A stretch of DNA of 64,000 nt. Origin: Propionispira raffinosivorans DSM 20765. Lineage in GTDB: Bacteria; Bacillota; Negativicutes; Selenomonadales; Selenomonadaceae. The notes beneath the pieces are model-generated. The model saw only the letters and a list, made by a program, of their open reading frames with translations. It ran no database searches and was not told the DNA's origin. Made by a program: the position numbers and the translations under genes. Location: assembly GCF_000381065.1 (NCBI RefSeq), contig NZ_KB905848.1:1-64000 (forward strand), given 5' to 3'. Positions 54,315 through 62,948 of this stretch are shown here, in pieces. The first letter of the stretch is position 1, and every line of letters starts with the position of its first letter.

Positions 54315-54746
54315 TTAGAGTTCATCTTCAACCTGCTCAGTTAGTAATGTACGATGAAAAGAATTCAAACCGGAATGTCCGGCAGCAATCGCCCTATTTG
54401 TGACTTCCACTATTGATGTTTTTTCAGCTAGCGATTGCAAGCTCAACATATCAATTAGCATAGGAAGATTTACACCTGCAGCAATACCATAATCATCCGA
54501 CTCCATTGCAACACGACAAGCTGCATTATACGGACTGCCGCCAAACAGATCATTTAGAAAAATGACTCCGTCTGTCGTATCCATGTCAACAATAGCCTGT
54601 TTGTATTCTTTAACTAAATCTTCCACCCCTTTCCCTGGAATGAGATGAATGGCCTTTACATTACTTGTTGGACCAAAAATCATTTCAGCCGTTTTCAAAA
54701 GTTCTTCAGCAAAATAGCCATGTGTTCCGATAATGATTGCTAACAT
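54315..54746 (-). CDS. PTS Man-family EIIA component (operon 2)
   Basis: 143 aa. Active-site His9 in MLAIIIGTHGYFAEELL; FLNDLFGGSPYNAACRVA and AAGVNLPMLIDML. First gene of the operon. AGGAGG lies before the ATG. It is preceded by a sigma-54 promoter. Confidence 0.93.
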   Translation of the reverse strand: MLAIIIGTHGYFAEELLKTAEMIFGPTSNVKAIHLIPGKGVEDLVKEYKQAIVDMDTTDGVIFLNDLFGGSPYNAACRVAMESDDYGIAAGVNLPMLIDMLSLQSLAEKTSIVEVTNRAIAAGHSGLNSFHRTLLTEQVEDEL

Positions 54747-54825
54747 AAAGCAGCCTCCTATATATCTTTCAAAACAAACTTCAATTTGTTATAAAAGATT
54801 TAAAATAACGTACACTCTTTATTAA

Positions 54826-54842
54826 TGCAAGTGCCATGCCAA
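54826..54842 (-). promoter_or_regulatory. Sigma-54 (-24/-12) promoter of PTS operon 2
   Basis: Minus strand TTGGCATGGCACTTGCA, with GG and GC exactly 12 bases apart as required for sigma-54. It lies 80 bp before the IIA start and is the natural target of the LevR-like activator encoded just upstream. Confidence 0.88.
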
Positions 54843-54844
54843 TT

Positions 54845-54967
54845 TGTGTGTCAGAATAAAAAAAGGCTATTTTCAGCATGTTGTCTTAATACTCTGTTTA
54901 TAAAATGACACACTAAATGCAATCGTGACATTCTATATACGAGATTACAACATACTAAAAATAGCCT
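54845..54967. promoter_or_regulatory. Probable LevR-type upstream activating sites and inverted repeats
   Basis: GTGTGTCA (54846-54853) mirrors TGACACAC (54906-54913). Separately, a 21-bp near-palindrome (54864-54884 with 54947-54967; two transitional differences) contains AGGCTATTTT. The two pairs interleave rather than nest, so they look more like protein-binding arms or a looping region than one terminator. The outer pair could end the upstream levR message. Confidence 0.5.
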
Positions 54968-55008
54968 AAACAAATACTATTGACATATCGCTATAAAAAA
55001 TAATATTT

Positions 55009-57801
55009 TTATATCATGGAAGCAATAAATGCCTTTTCATCTCTGGTTAAAACAATCTTAATCGTTTTCTCGAATACCTCTGCAGCCATATTGACACACT
55101 GTAATTTTTGCGTGTTAATCGGTGGATATTCTTCTTCATCGTAAGATAGCCCTGTTTTCATGATCATTCTTTCCAAAGCACACCCGCAATGAACCAACAG
55201 ACGAATGCGTTGCGGATTTGTTAATGGATACCCCAAGTGAGATTCTAATAAGCTGTCAAACTTCAATAGTGTGTCAAGAATCTTAGCCGGATTTAAATAG
55301 GTAAGCATTTCTACTAAACTTTCTTCACAAAAGCTACGTAAAACCAAGTGTTTATTGGGAGGTACCTGGCGTGAACCACCAATACCAATCAACGTTCGTA
55401 AAATATTTTCAACTTCACCATCAATTACCTGTTCTAATGGTATAAAGGGAATATCACATTTTGGATTTGCCGCACCTACAATTGCGATGATACGATATTC
55501 TTTGGATATTCCCTCTATGGATTCCTGTACTTTATAAAGTCCGACTGGTAGTACTTTGATTGGCCGCGGCGTAATCGTCGGCAAGATATTTTCTAGAATT
55601 TTTTGCAGTTTTTCGGCTGTCCCTTTGCCTGATGCACAAATCGTAACAATGACCTCGGGCTGTTTAACGTGTTCTGCGGGCAAATCATCCGCACTGCTTT
55701 CATAGCCTTTGAAATTGTTGAGCGAGTCATAAACCGCATTCAAACTAATACCCGCTACATCAGCTTTGCGTATAGCTTCTAATACCAACGGTGTAGAAAC
55801 CATATCCAGCATTTTAACGGGGATTTTAAGTTGTTCTGTGATCATCGGACCAAAATTAATAATTGACCCCATATCAGCTAATAATAAAATCCCTTTATGG
55901 CAATTCATAGTTTGGAGACGTTCCATTATTTTACTAAATATAACCTGTGGCTGTACCTCGATTGGCATATCAAAAACAATTAAATTTTTCAACTGCACAT
56001 TCAAAAGCTTCTGTGCTACATCCGTCATAGAAGTAGCCGTATGAACCCCATGCATAACCACAATGATAATGATTTTTTCATCATCATCTTCTTCTTTTAG
56101 AGAATTAAGCAACATTGCAAAGTATTCAATTTCTGCCGGAGGGACCATTATATGATAGTATTCTTCAATTTTTTGTTTAATTTCCATCGCCAAATGAAAT
56201 TCTTCCGTATCTTTACCTACGGTACCTTCAATTGCATGACTTGACAGTGGCTGCTGCGATTTGATTCGCTTAAAAAATACGCTTAAGTGAAGACTAAAAG
56301 CATATAAGAAACGATCTAGTGAACTTATTTTTAAGTGTTTTTGAACGATCGTGGCAATCTCTTCGGTAAAATCGATTAAATCATAATCAATGATTTTTAG
56401 CAAACGATCCTGCACGGACATATTAAAATCCTCTTGTTGATTGCAAAATGATTTTATATAAGCATTAACATCTGCGGCAATAATCTGTTTAATGACTGCA
56501 CTTTGAATATTTTCACTTTTAAGTGCCTTGATTTTTTTATCGACGAGATGGTACAAATTAAACGATGTATCTTCTGTTTCTTCCATCGGAAGTTTTTGGT
56601 CGTTTGGCGAGATAAATAAAGCTTCGTTAATATATTGACTCACAAGAGCCAATTCTCGCCGATTCGAGCTAAGTGCCAATAAGCCGGATTTTATAGAAGC
56701 CGGCAGAAGTTTAAAGTCAATTTCTATATAATTCGGATTATCAATGCCATTCAAAAAAGCTTGAGCACATAACAATTTGATATTGGACTTCATCTGTCCG
56801 ACATTACCAACGCCGATGTTACCAATCAACGCTTTTAATGCTTCAACGCTAATCTTTACCGTTTTTTGAATCGAATGAACCTCATTTGCCAGTAACAATT
56901 TAATGATATCAAGTTTTTCCTCCATAGATCGGTCTGCTAAAGGTTGGATTTTTATGATGCTGGGGATACGACGGATAAATGTCTTGGTAAGAGCAGAATC
57001 AGGATTTTCTGTTGTCGCTCCAATAATGAGGACTGTTGCTTGACGACTTCGCGTTGTTTCGCCCAATCGATTAAAAGTTCCTGTATCCATAAAATAAAAC
57101 AGCATTTCCTGCCCCTCAGGGGGTAAACGATGAATTTCATCAAGAAATAATATTCCATTATCTGCGGATTCCACCAAACCAGGTTTCGCACTGTCAGCAC
57201 CGGTAAAGGCTCCTTTTATATGACCAAAGATATGTGAAATTAACAACTGAGGGTTGTTATAATAATCCGCACAGTTAAAAATAATAAACGGAGATTGCTC
57301 ACTGAATTTCCCGATTGTTTTACCATATTCATACATCATATGGGCAAACAAGGTTTTCCCCACACCCGTCTGTCCGACAATCAGCGTATGTAAACCATGA
57401 GGCGGATACAAAATCGCTGCCTTAGCTTGTTCAATTTGTTTTTTCAAGCTGCCATCCGAACCAATTAAACAATCAAATCCACTTTTTTGTATGGTAAGTT
57501 TTTTAGCAGAGGTTACACCACTTTCAACTGTAGCTAATTCTTCAATTTCAAGAGGTAATGTCACGCCCTTGGTCTGTTCAAATATTTCTCTATCAAAATA
57601 TAAAACAGGACGTCCAGAAAACTTAAGGATTTTCCCATCTCGATACAAGTTATTAAGTTCACGACTGACATTACTTCGCATAATCTGCAACGCTTGCGAA
57701 ATCTCAGCAGCTTCAACACCAATCCTGCCTTGGATCTCTTCGCTTGAATAAGCCTTGGATCGTTCTTGTATATATTGATAAATTTTATCCATACGTTTCA
57801 T
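55009..57801 (-). CDS. LevR/ManR-family sigma-54-dependent activator with PRDs
   Basis: 930 aa. N-terminal winged-helix (IYQYIQERSKAYSSEEIQGRIGV), AAA+ domain with Walker A GQTGVGKT (about 145-152), GAFTGAD loop (about 199-205) and LFLDEIHRLP, which contact sigma-54. Then two PRD regulatory regions flank EIIA-man- and EIIB-like modules (IIIVVMHGVHTATSMTDVA, CASGKGTAEKLQKILENILP). PTS phosphorylation of PRD histidines would tune activity to sugar supply. It is co-oriented with PTS operon 2, whose sigma-54 promoter lies just downstream. GGTGA lies before the ATG. Confidence 0.94.
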   Translation of the reverse strand: MKRMDKIYQYIQERSKAYSSEEIQGRIGVEAAEISQALQIMRSNVSRELNNLYRDGKILKFSGRPVLYFDREIFEQTKGVTLPLEIEELATVESGVTSAKKLTIQKSGFDCLIGSDGSLKKQIEQAKAAILYPPHGLHTLIVGQTGVGKTLFAHMMYEYGKTIGKFSEQSPFIIFNCADYYNNPQLLISHIFGHIKGAFTGADSAKPGLVESADNGILFLDEIHRLPPEGQEMLFYFMDTGTFNRLGETTRSRQATVLIIGATTENPDSALTKTFIRRIPSIIKIQPLADRSMEEKLDIIKLLLANEVHSIQKTVKISVEALKALIGNIGVGNVGQMKSNIKLLCAQAFLNGIDNPNYIEIDFKLLPASIKSGLLALSSNRRELALVSQYINEALFISPNDQKLPMEETEDTSFNLYHLVDKKIKALKSENIQSAVIKQIIAADVNAYIKSFCNQQEDFNMSVQDRLLKIIDYDLIDFTEEIATIVQKHLKISSLDRFLYAFSLHLSVFFKRIKSQQPLSSHAIEGTVGKDTEEFHLAMEIKQKIEEYYHIMVPPAEIEYFAMLLNSLKEEDDDEKIIIIVVMHGVHTATSMTDVAQKLLNVQLKNLIVFDMPIEVQPQVIFSKIMERLQTMNCHKGILLLADMGSIINFGPMITEQLKIPVKMLDMVSTPLVLEAIRKADVAGISLNAVYDSLNNFKGYESSADDLPAEHVKQPEVIVTICASGKGTAEKLQKILENILPTITPRPIKVLPVGLYKVQESIEGISKEYRIIAIVGAANPKCDIPFIPLEQVIDGEVENILRTLIGIGGSRQVPPNKHLVLRSFCEESLVEMLTYLNPAKILDTLLKFDSLLESHLGYPLTNPQRIRLLVHCGCALERMIMKTGLSYDEEEYPPINTQKLQCVNMAAEVFEKTIKIVLTRDEKAFIASMI

Positions 57802-58242
57802 AGTGTCACCGCTTTCATTATTTTCAAGTTGCTGTTTCTTTTCAGCATTTCACAAAGCTCTTAATTTAATCAATATGTATCGTAGATACTGCACTGTTAA
57901 AATGTTCCTGATACATGAATGAGCCATACTCTAAAGGTATAATTAGTCTCCTTTTATTCATCGATATAACACGTCTATCGAATTATCGTATTCGTAAATA
58001 ATTCAGCTCTAGAAGTTTTTATAAATATTTACATTTTCTGTTGCACAAAAACAGACGGCTAAACCCAACAATATAAGTTAGTCCAGTCGCCTTATAAAGC
58101 TTCTAACATTTGCACACTTAAATCATCTCAATGATTCGCTATCGCAATATTAGCAAGCAGCAAAACTTACATATTTACATTTTATACAAAAACAATTAAA
58201 TTTTATACAATTATAACCCTTTAATGCTCTTATTTCAAGTAA
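57802..58242. other. 440-bp intergenic region upstream of the levR-like gene
   Basis: No gene is supported. A short inverted pair ATGTATC (57875-57881) / GATACAT (57910-57916) is the only structure noted. A promoter for the levR-like gene must lie here, but I could not place it. Confidence 0.4.
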
Positions 58243-58295
58243 AAAAAATGATATAGGTAGGGCTTTTGATTGCCAATCTATATCACATTTTTACG
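58243..58295. terminator. Terminator-like hairpin after ydcF
   Basis: ATGATATAG pairs with CTATATCA around a long loop, flanked by A and T runs, about 50 bp past the ydcF stop. Confidence 0.6.
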
Positions 58296-58346
58296 TTTTT
58301 TATTTTATATGAAATTCAAATCACATCAATCAAAATATCACGAAAC

Positions 58347-59138
58347 CTAGAATGTACTCCGCTCCGATAGATCCTCATTGAAAAATGATTTCAACTTATG
58401 ATACTGCGCTTCTATTTGCTGCGGCACATCAACATGGACAATGTAATTTTTTCCACAAGGACCATAACCATTCATATCATCTTTCAATCTTGGTATCTCC
58501 CCCATAATGAGCTCTAAATATCTTTGTTCATTCCAAATCCCATTAATGTCTTTATTTATCAGTTTTAAGTTATGATCTACAACTGGAACAAAGGGTGCAT
58601 AGTTTAGAATTTGCACGTATTGATTCTCCGTGTATTTCAAAAAAGATGCATAGGTTCTGAGCTGCATCGTAGGATCTTGGATTAAAAGGAGTGCTCTGTA
58701 TTTTATATTTAATTGATCTAAAAGCGCAATTGCTTTGAATGCATTATCGCCACAATTTGTAGATTTATTTTCCACTAGAATCTTATCCGCAGGAATATGA
58801 TAAAATTTAGTCATAATATCAAAAAACATATCGCCTTCGGCTCGATTTGCAACTTCAATATCAGCAAATTTTTCATTTTTTCTTATCTGTTGTCTTAATA
58901 TTTCAGTTGAATGTCCAATGCCGCCATTAATGAGAATTCGATCACATAGGTTATTTTTATATGCAGTTGCTGCACATTGAATCGTATAGGGAATAGAGTT
59001 TCCTAGTAACACCAATACATCGACTTTTTTTAAGCCAGCGACCTTTTCTAAAGCTTGATAATCTAAATTATCAAGATCTCTCACCGCCAGAAAGGCAGCT
59101 ATCTCATTAACAGCCTGTTGAATTTGTTTCGCATTCAT
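58347..59138 (-). CDS. ydcF: YdcF family (DUF218) protein
   Basis: 263 aa from the ATG at 59138 (GGAGGTG upstream). It follows E. coli YdcF closely in several stretches: VLLGNSIPYTIQCAA, ILINGGIGHST, STNCGDNAFKAI, QDPTMQLRTYASF, GEIPRLKDDMNGYGP and NYIVHVDVP. E. coli YdcF is reported to bind S-adenosylmethionine; the physiological role is unknown. No neighbouring gene hints at one. Confidence 0.9.
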   Translation of the reverse strand: MNAKQIQQAVNEIAAFLAVRDLDNLDYQALEKVAGLKKVDVLVLLGNSIPYTIQCAATAYKNNLCDRILINGGIGHSTEILRQQIRKNEKFADIEVANRAEGDMFFDIMTKFYHIPADKILVENKSTNCGDNAFKAIALLDQLNIKYRALLLIQDPTMQLRTYASFLKYTENQYVQILNYAPFVPVVDHNLKLINKDINGIWNEQRYLELIMGEIPRLKDDMNGYGPCGKNYIVHVDVPQQIEAQYHKLKSFFNEDLSERSTF

Positions 59139-59287
59139 CCTATCACCTCCATAAATTGTGTTCTGCAGCAAATACATTTGCTCTTCAAACTAATGTATTT
59201 ATACTACTATGAACATGCCTCTACTCAACAATTTAAAATATCCCCTGTTCTTTTATTCACTGAATTTAAAACCTAAACTCTGAGTTT

Positions 59288-60565
59288 TTAAATACTCGCT
59301 TTTCCTCCCATATACATTCTTAAAGGTTGTGGTATCTTAATGTTCCCATCTGCCTCCAGATTATTTTCCAAAAATGCAATCAACATACGTGGTGGTGCAA
59401 CAACCGTGTTATTCAGAGTATGCGGGAAATATTTTTCATTTGTCTTGTTTTTAATACGAATACCAAGCCGGCGTGCTTGTGCATCACCCAAATTAGAACA
59501 ACTTCCAACTTCAAAATACTTTTGTTGCCGTGGAGACCATGCTTCTACATCAACACTTTTTATTTTTAAATCTGCCAAATCACCAGAACAACATTCTACA
59601 GTACGTACTGGGATATCCAAAGAGCGAAAAAGATCAACTGTATTTTTATATAGTGTTTCAAACCAACAAAAACTCTCTTCTGGTTTACAGACAACAATCA
59701 TTTCTTGTTTTTCAAACTGATGAATTCTATATACACCACGTTCTTCAATCCCATGAGAACCAACTTCTTTTCGAAAGCAGGGAGAATAACTCGTTAAAGT
59801 CTGTGGGAGTTGTTCTTCACCTAAAATTGTATCCATAAATTTCCCAATCATGGAATGTTCACTAGTACCAACCAAATATAAGTCTTCACCTTCAATTTTA
59901 TACATCATATTTTCCATTTCAGAAAAGCTCATTACGCCAGCTACTACATTGCTACGTATCATAAATGGCGGAATATAATAGGTAAAACCTCTATCAATCA
60001 TAAAATCTCTCGCATAAGAAAGAATCGCTGAGTGTAATCGCGCGACATCACCACAGAGATAATAAAATCCAGTTCCACTTACTTTTCTTGCACTATCAAG
60101 GTCAATACCATTCCGTTTCTCCATTATATCCACATGGTATGGAACTTCAAAGTCAGGCACAGTAGGCTCACCAAAACGTTCAATTTCTATATTTTCACTA
60201 TCATCTCGACCTATAGGGACCGATGAATCAATGATATTGGGGATTTTTAACATTTTACCCTGGATTTGATCAAAAAGTGTTTCTTGTTGTATTTTCAAAT
60301 GTTGCATTTCTTCTGTGACAGCCGCAACTTTTATTTTTTTTTGTTCGACTACAGTTCTTTGACTTTGCTCCATAAGTATACCAATTTCTCGACTTATAGA
60401 ATTTCTCTGACTTCTAAGAAAATCTGCGCGACCTTTAGCTTCACGAAATTGTCGATCCAATTCAATGATTTCATCAACCAATTGTAATTTATCATATTGA
60501 AATTTTTTCTTAATATTGTTCTTTACCAATTCTGGATTGTTTCGTAAAATTTTTATATCTATCAT
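59288..60565 (-). CDS. serS: Seryl-tRNA synthetase (clostridial-type variant)
   Basis: 425 aa. N-terminal helical arm (residues 1-100) and class II catalytic core with motif 2 FRKEVGSHGIEERGVYRIHQFEKQE and motif 3 AFLENNLEADG. In place of the usual TLNGSGLAVGRT stretch it has TLNNTVVAPPRMLIAFLE, a variant I recall in clostridial second serS copies. It charges tRNA-Ser with serine. GGAGGG precedes the ATG. The T-box leader just upstream controls it by uncharged tRNA-Ser. Confidence 0.93.
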   Translation of the reverse strand: MIDIKILRNNPELVKNNIKKKFQYDKLQLVDEIIELDRQFREAKGRADFLRSQRNSISREIGILMEQSQRTVVEQKKIKVAAVTEEMQHLKIQQETLFDQIQGKMLKIPNIIDSSVPIGRDDSENIEIERFGEPTVPDFEVPYHVDIMEKRNGIDLDSARKVSGTGFYYLCGDVARLHSAILSYARDFMIDRGFTYYIPPFMIRSNVVAGVMSFSEMENMMYKIEGEDLYLVGTSEHSMIGKFMDTILGEEQLPQTLTSYSPCFRKEVGSHGIEERGVYRIHQFEKQEMIVVCKPEESFCWFETLYKNTVDLFRSLDIPVRTVECCSGDLADLKIKSVDVEAWSPRQQKYFEVGSCSNLGDAQARRLGIRIKNKTNEKYFPHTLNNTVVAPPRMLIAFLENNLEADGNIKIPQPLRMYMGGKASI

Positions 60566-60599
60566 ATGTTTCCCTCCTAAATTTATCTATTTTGTAAAA

Positions 60600-60835
60600 A
60601 AATACTCCCCCCGACCATATAATTTTATTATATGGGACGGAAGGAGTCCGCGTTGCCACCCAAATTGCCAGCATCTAGTCTGACCACTCAAACATGCTAT
60701 AAAGGGCATGTCCCTTCGATTCATCATCGATAGCTCAAAAAGCGGAACAGCTTAAACTCTCTTCGGTTCACACCAAATCACCGATTCTCTGTCCAAAGTT
60801 ATAAACTATATCTTTTCTCATGGCCAAGTATACCA
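60600..60835 (-). ncRNA. T-box riboswitch leader of serS
   Basis: Minus-strand leader with T-box sequence TGGGTGGCAACGCGG (60662-60648) just before a terminator stem. That stem runs from ACTCC to GGAGT at 60646-60603, followed by a T run. The upstream part has several small stems typical of T-box stem I-III. The specifier codon was not assigned. Uncharged tRNA-Ser pairing with the T-box would prevent termination and allow serS expression. Confidence 0.9.
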
Positions 60836-61092
60836 ATACATTTTCCTCATTATACACATTCTGATCTTTATTTTCAACCTTATTCTTTTTTATCACAATT
60901 AGATAAAAATTACAATGAATGGCTTCTTATAAGGAACAAGTTTCCCATATCTCTTTGCGACAAATACATTGACATTATAAAATTTCTTTTATAAACTGGC
61001 ATTGCCCTTAGTGAGTTATTTCTATTTTAACGAATCTTTCTTATAACATAAAAAAACGATTTAAAATAACCTACACGAAAAGAGGTATTACC

Positions 61093-61653
61093 GTGAACTA
61101 TCAAAACAAAGAAGAATTACTCGTCGAAATAAAAAAGAGTTATCACCTATTTGATCAAGAATTTGATACTGTCCCTGCCGAAAAATTCACCTTACATATT
61201 GAAGAAGTTGATAAGACCCCACAAGAAATGCTTGCCTATCAAATAGGCTGGTTAAATTTAATTATGGAATGGGAACAAAGTGAACTAGACGGTAAACTGG
61301 TTATTACTCCATCCCCGGAATATAAATGGAATCAGCTTGGATTACTCTATCAATCTTTTTATACAAAATATGAAGAACATTCTCTTGACGAATTGCGTCT
61401 TTTATTTAAAAATAGCGTAAATGCTTGGTGTGATTGGATTGAGCTTTTAACTGAGGAAGAACTTTTTACACCAAATATGCGTAAATGGACTATAACGAAA
61501 GCAAATTGGCCGATGTGGAAATGGATTCATATCAATTCTGTTGCACCGTTTAAAAACTTTAGGCCCAAAATTAGAAAGTGGAAAAAAATATATATACTAA
61601 TATTTAGACATATACTAATTCCATCGGCAATCTTCCAAGTAGTATTTACATAA
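61093..61653 (+). CDS. ClbS/DfsB family four-helix-bundle protein
   Basis: 186 aa. It matches DfsB/ClbS-like DUF1706 proteins: NKEELLVEIKKSYHLFDQEFDTVPAEKF, VDKTPQEMLAYQIGWLNLIMEWEQSE, WCDWIELLTEEELFTPN and WPMWKWIHINSVAPFKNFRPKIRKWKK. GTG start at 61093 with AGAGGTA upstream. ClbS is known as a cyclopropane hydrolase in colibactin self-resistance; that activity is not implied here. The 17-residue hydrophobic tail is unusual. Confidence 0.85.
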   Translation: MNYQNKEELLVEIKKSYHLFDQEFDTVPAEKFTLHIEEVDKTPQEMLAYQIGWLNLIMEWEQSELDGKLVITPSPEYKWNQLGLLYQSFYTKYEEHSLDELRLLFKNSVNAWCDWIELLTEEELFTPNMRKWTITKANWPMWKWIHINSVAPFKNFRPKIRKWKKIYILIFRHILIPSAIFQVVFT

Positions 61654-61700
61654 GCTGAGTATCATCTTTGCATAAAATTTACTTTATAAAAAAATTCTGA

Positions 61701-62657
61701 CTAAGCTGCTGCCTGTTTTTTTGTACTGGATAGATAACGATCAATAATCGCTTTGATATTTGGTTCCAGCGAAATATCCTTGGTAATTGGATACAGTCGA
61801 CCTTTATGCTCAATCAATACCCATTTCCCTTCTTTCTTTTCGAAGGTTAAGTCTACTCGTCCCAAATATATATTATCCTCGCCGCCTGCTTGCACAATAG
61901 GAATTCCGCCTGTACGATAAATAGGTTGGCTTATAACATAATGGTCATCTGCACCAATAATCAATGCAACACCACGATCCGCTAACTTCATATCCATCTG
62001 TACATCAGCAGACAAGCCCGCATGTGATAAAATAATCTGAATATCTGATTGGGCTTGCACTTCAGGCAGTAATTTTTGAGCTGCTTCTACTGGATTTTCA
62101 ACCACCTTATTGACTGCCTGTGGATAGTTTTTCACCTTTATTGATGAAACACCCAAAATGCCAATGTTTAAGCCTTGTATATGTTTTATCGTATAAGGTT
62201 TTACACCTGGCAAGTATTGATCATCCGCTGTTTTAATACTGGAACATAAGGTAGGAAACTGTGCCTGCTTTACCAAATTATAAAGTTTCTGATCTGCAAT
62301 AACAGGATCTGGATCGCCTTTAAATTCATTATTGCCAAGTTCCCAGGCATCATAGTGCATAGCATTATAAGCTGCCATTTCCATCTCACCATAAAAAATT
62401 TTATGATAAGGTCCGCGCGTATAAAGATCACCTGCATCTACAAGCAAAACATTATCAGCCTCAGCTCGTATCTGCTTAATAAGCGTTGCTTTTCTAGCCA
62501 AAGCATACGGATCATAATCATGAAAATCATTGGTATGGATAATGGTAAGATGATAAAATTGCGGTTGTTCCTTGGCAAAAGAGACTTGAGTTGATAAACT
62601 CATCAGAATAATTGTCCCTACCAGTAAAATAATTTGTTTCATATTAAAATATCGCAT
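61701..62657 (-). CDS. Secreted 5'-nucleotidase/metallophosphoesterase (UshA-like domain)
   Basis: 318 aa. Signal peptide MRYFNMKQIILLVGTIILMSLSTQVSFA, then metallophosphoesterase motifs HTNDFHDYDP, DAGDLYTRG, NAMHYDAWELGNNEF, SHAG and IIGADDHYV. The last is divergent from the usual GHTH-type motif, having ADDH instead. It lacks the UshA C-terminal substrate domain, so it is a single catalytic domain. GGGGG lies eight bases before the ATG. Confidence 0.85.
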   Translation of the reverse strand: MRYFNMKQIILLVGTIILMSLSTQVSFAKEQPQFYHLTIIHTNDFHDYDPYALARKATLIKQIRAEADNVLLVDAGDLYTRGPYHKIFYGEMEMAAYNAMHYDAWELGNNEFKGDPDPVIADQKLYNLVKQAQFPTLCSSIKTADDQYLPGVKPYTIKHIQGLNIGILGVSSIKVKNYPQAVNKVVENPVEAAQKLLPEVQAQSDIQIILSHAGLSADVQMDMKLADRGVALIIGADDHYVISQPIYRTGGIPIVQAGGEDNIYLGRVDLTFEKKEGKWVLIEHKGRLYPITKDISLEPNIKAIIDRYLSSTKKQAAA

Positions 62658-62806
62658 TTTCCAGACCCCCTTATTTATTATAAAAAGCTTACCATTTTTA
62701 TAATGATTTTTGTGTTATTATTTTATTAAATTTACGTAAAACTAAAAGAATGAAAGTTGTATAACTTTATAGCAAACATTCAAAAGTTAAACTTTTAGAA
62801 AAACAC

Positions 62807-62837
62807 TTGCATTAGAGTTAACTCCAAGTATTATTAT
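62807..62837 (+). promoter_or_regulatory. MerR-type promoter upstream of the metallophosphoesterase gene
   Basis: TTGCAT (62807-62812), 19-bp spacer, TATTAT (62832-62837), with dyad GAGTTAACTC (62815-62824) centred in the spacer. This layout is characteristic of MerR-family activation. It lies about 110 bp ahead of the gene at 62949. Confidence 0.65.
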
Positions 62838-62948
62838 ATATAATGTATTAAAGAAATTACGACTAACGTATAAGGTTGCCAGGAATAGTTAGTGCAACTT
62901 ATATAATATAAGAATGTAGTTTGGTTATTAAGGAGTGATCGTTTATCC

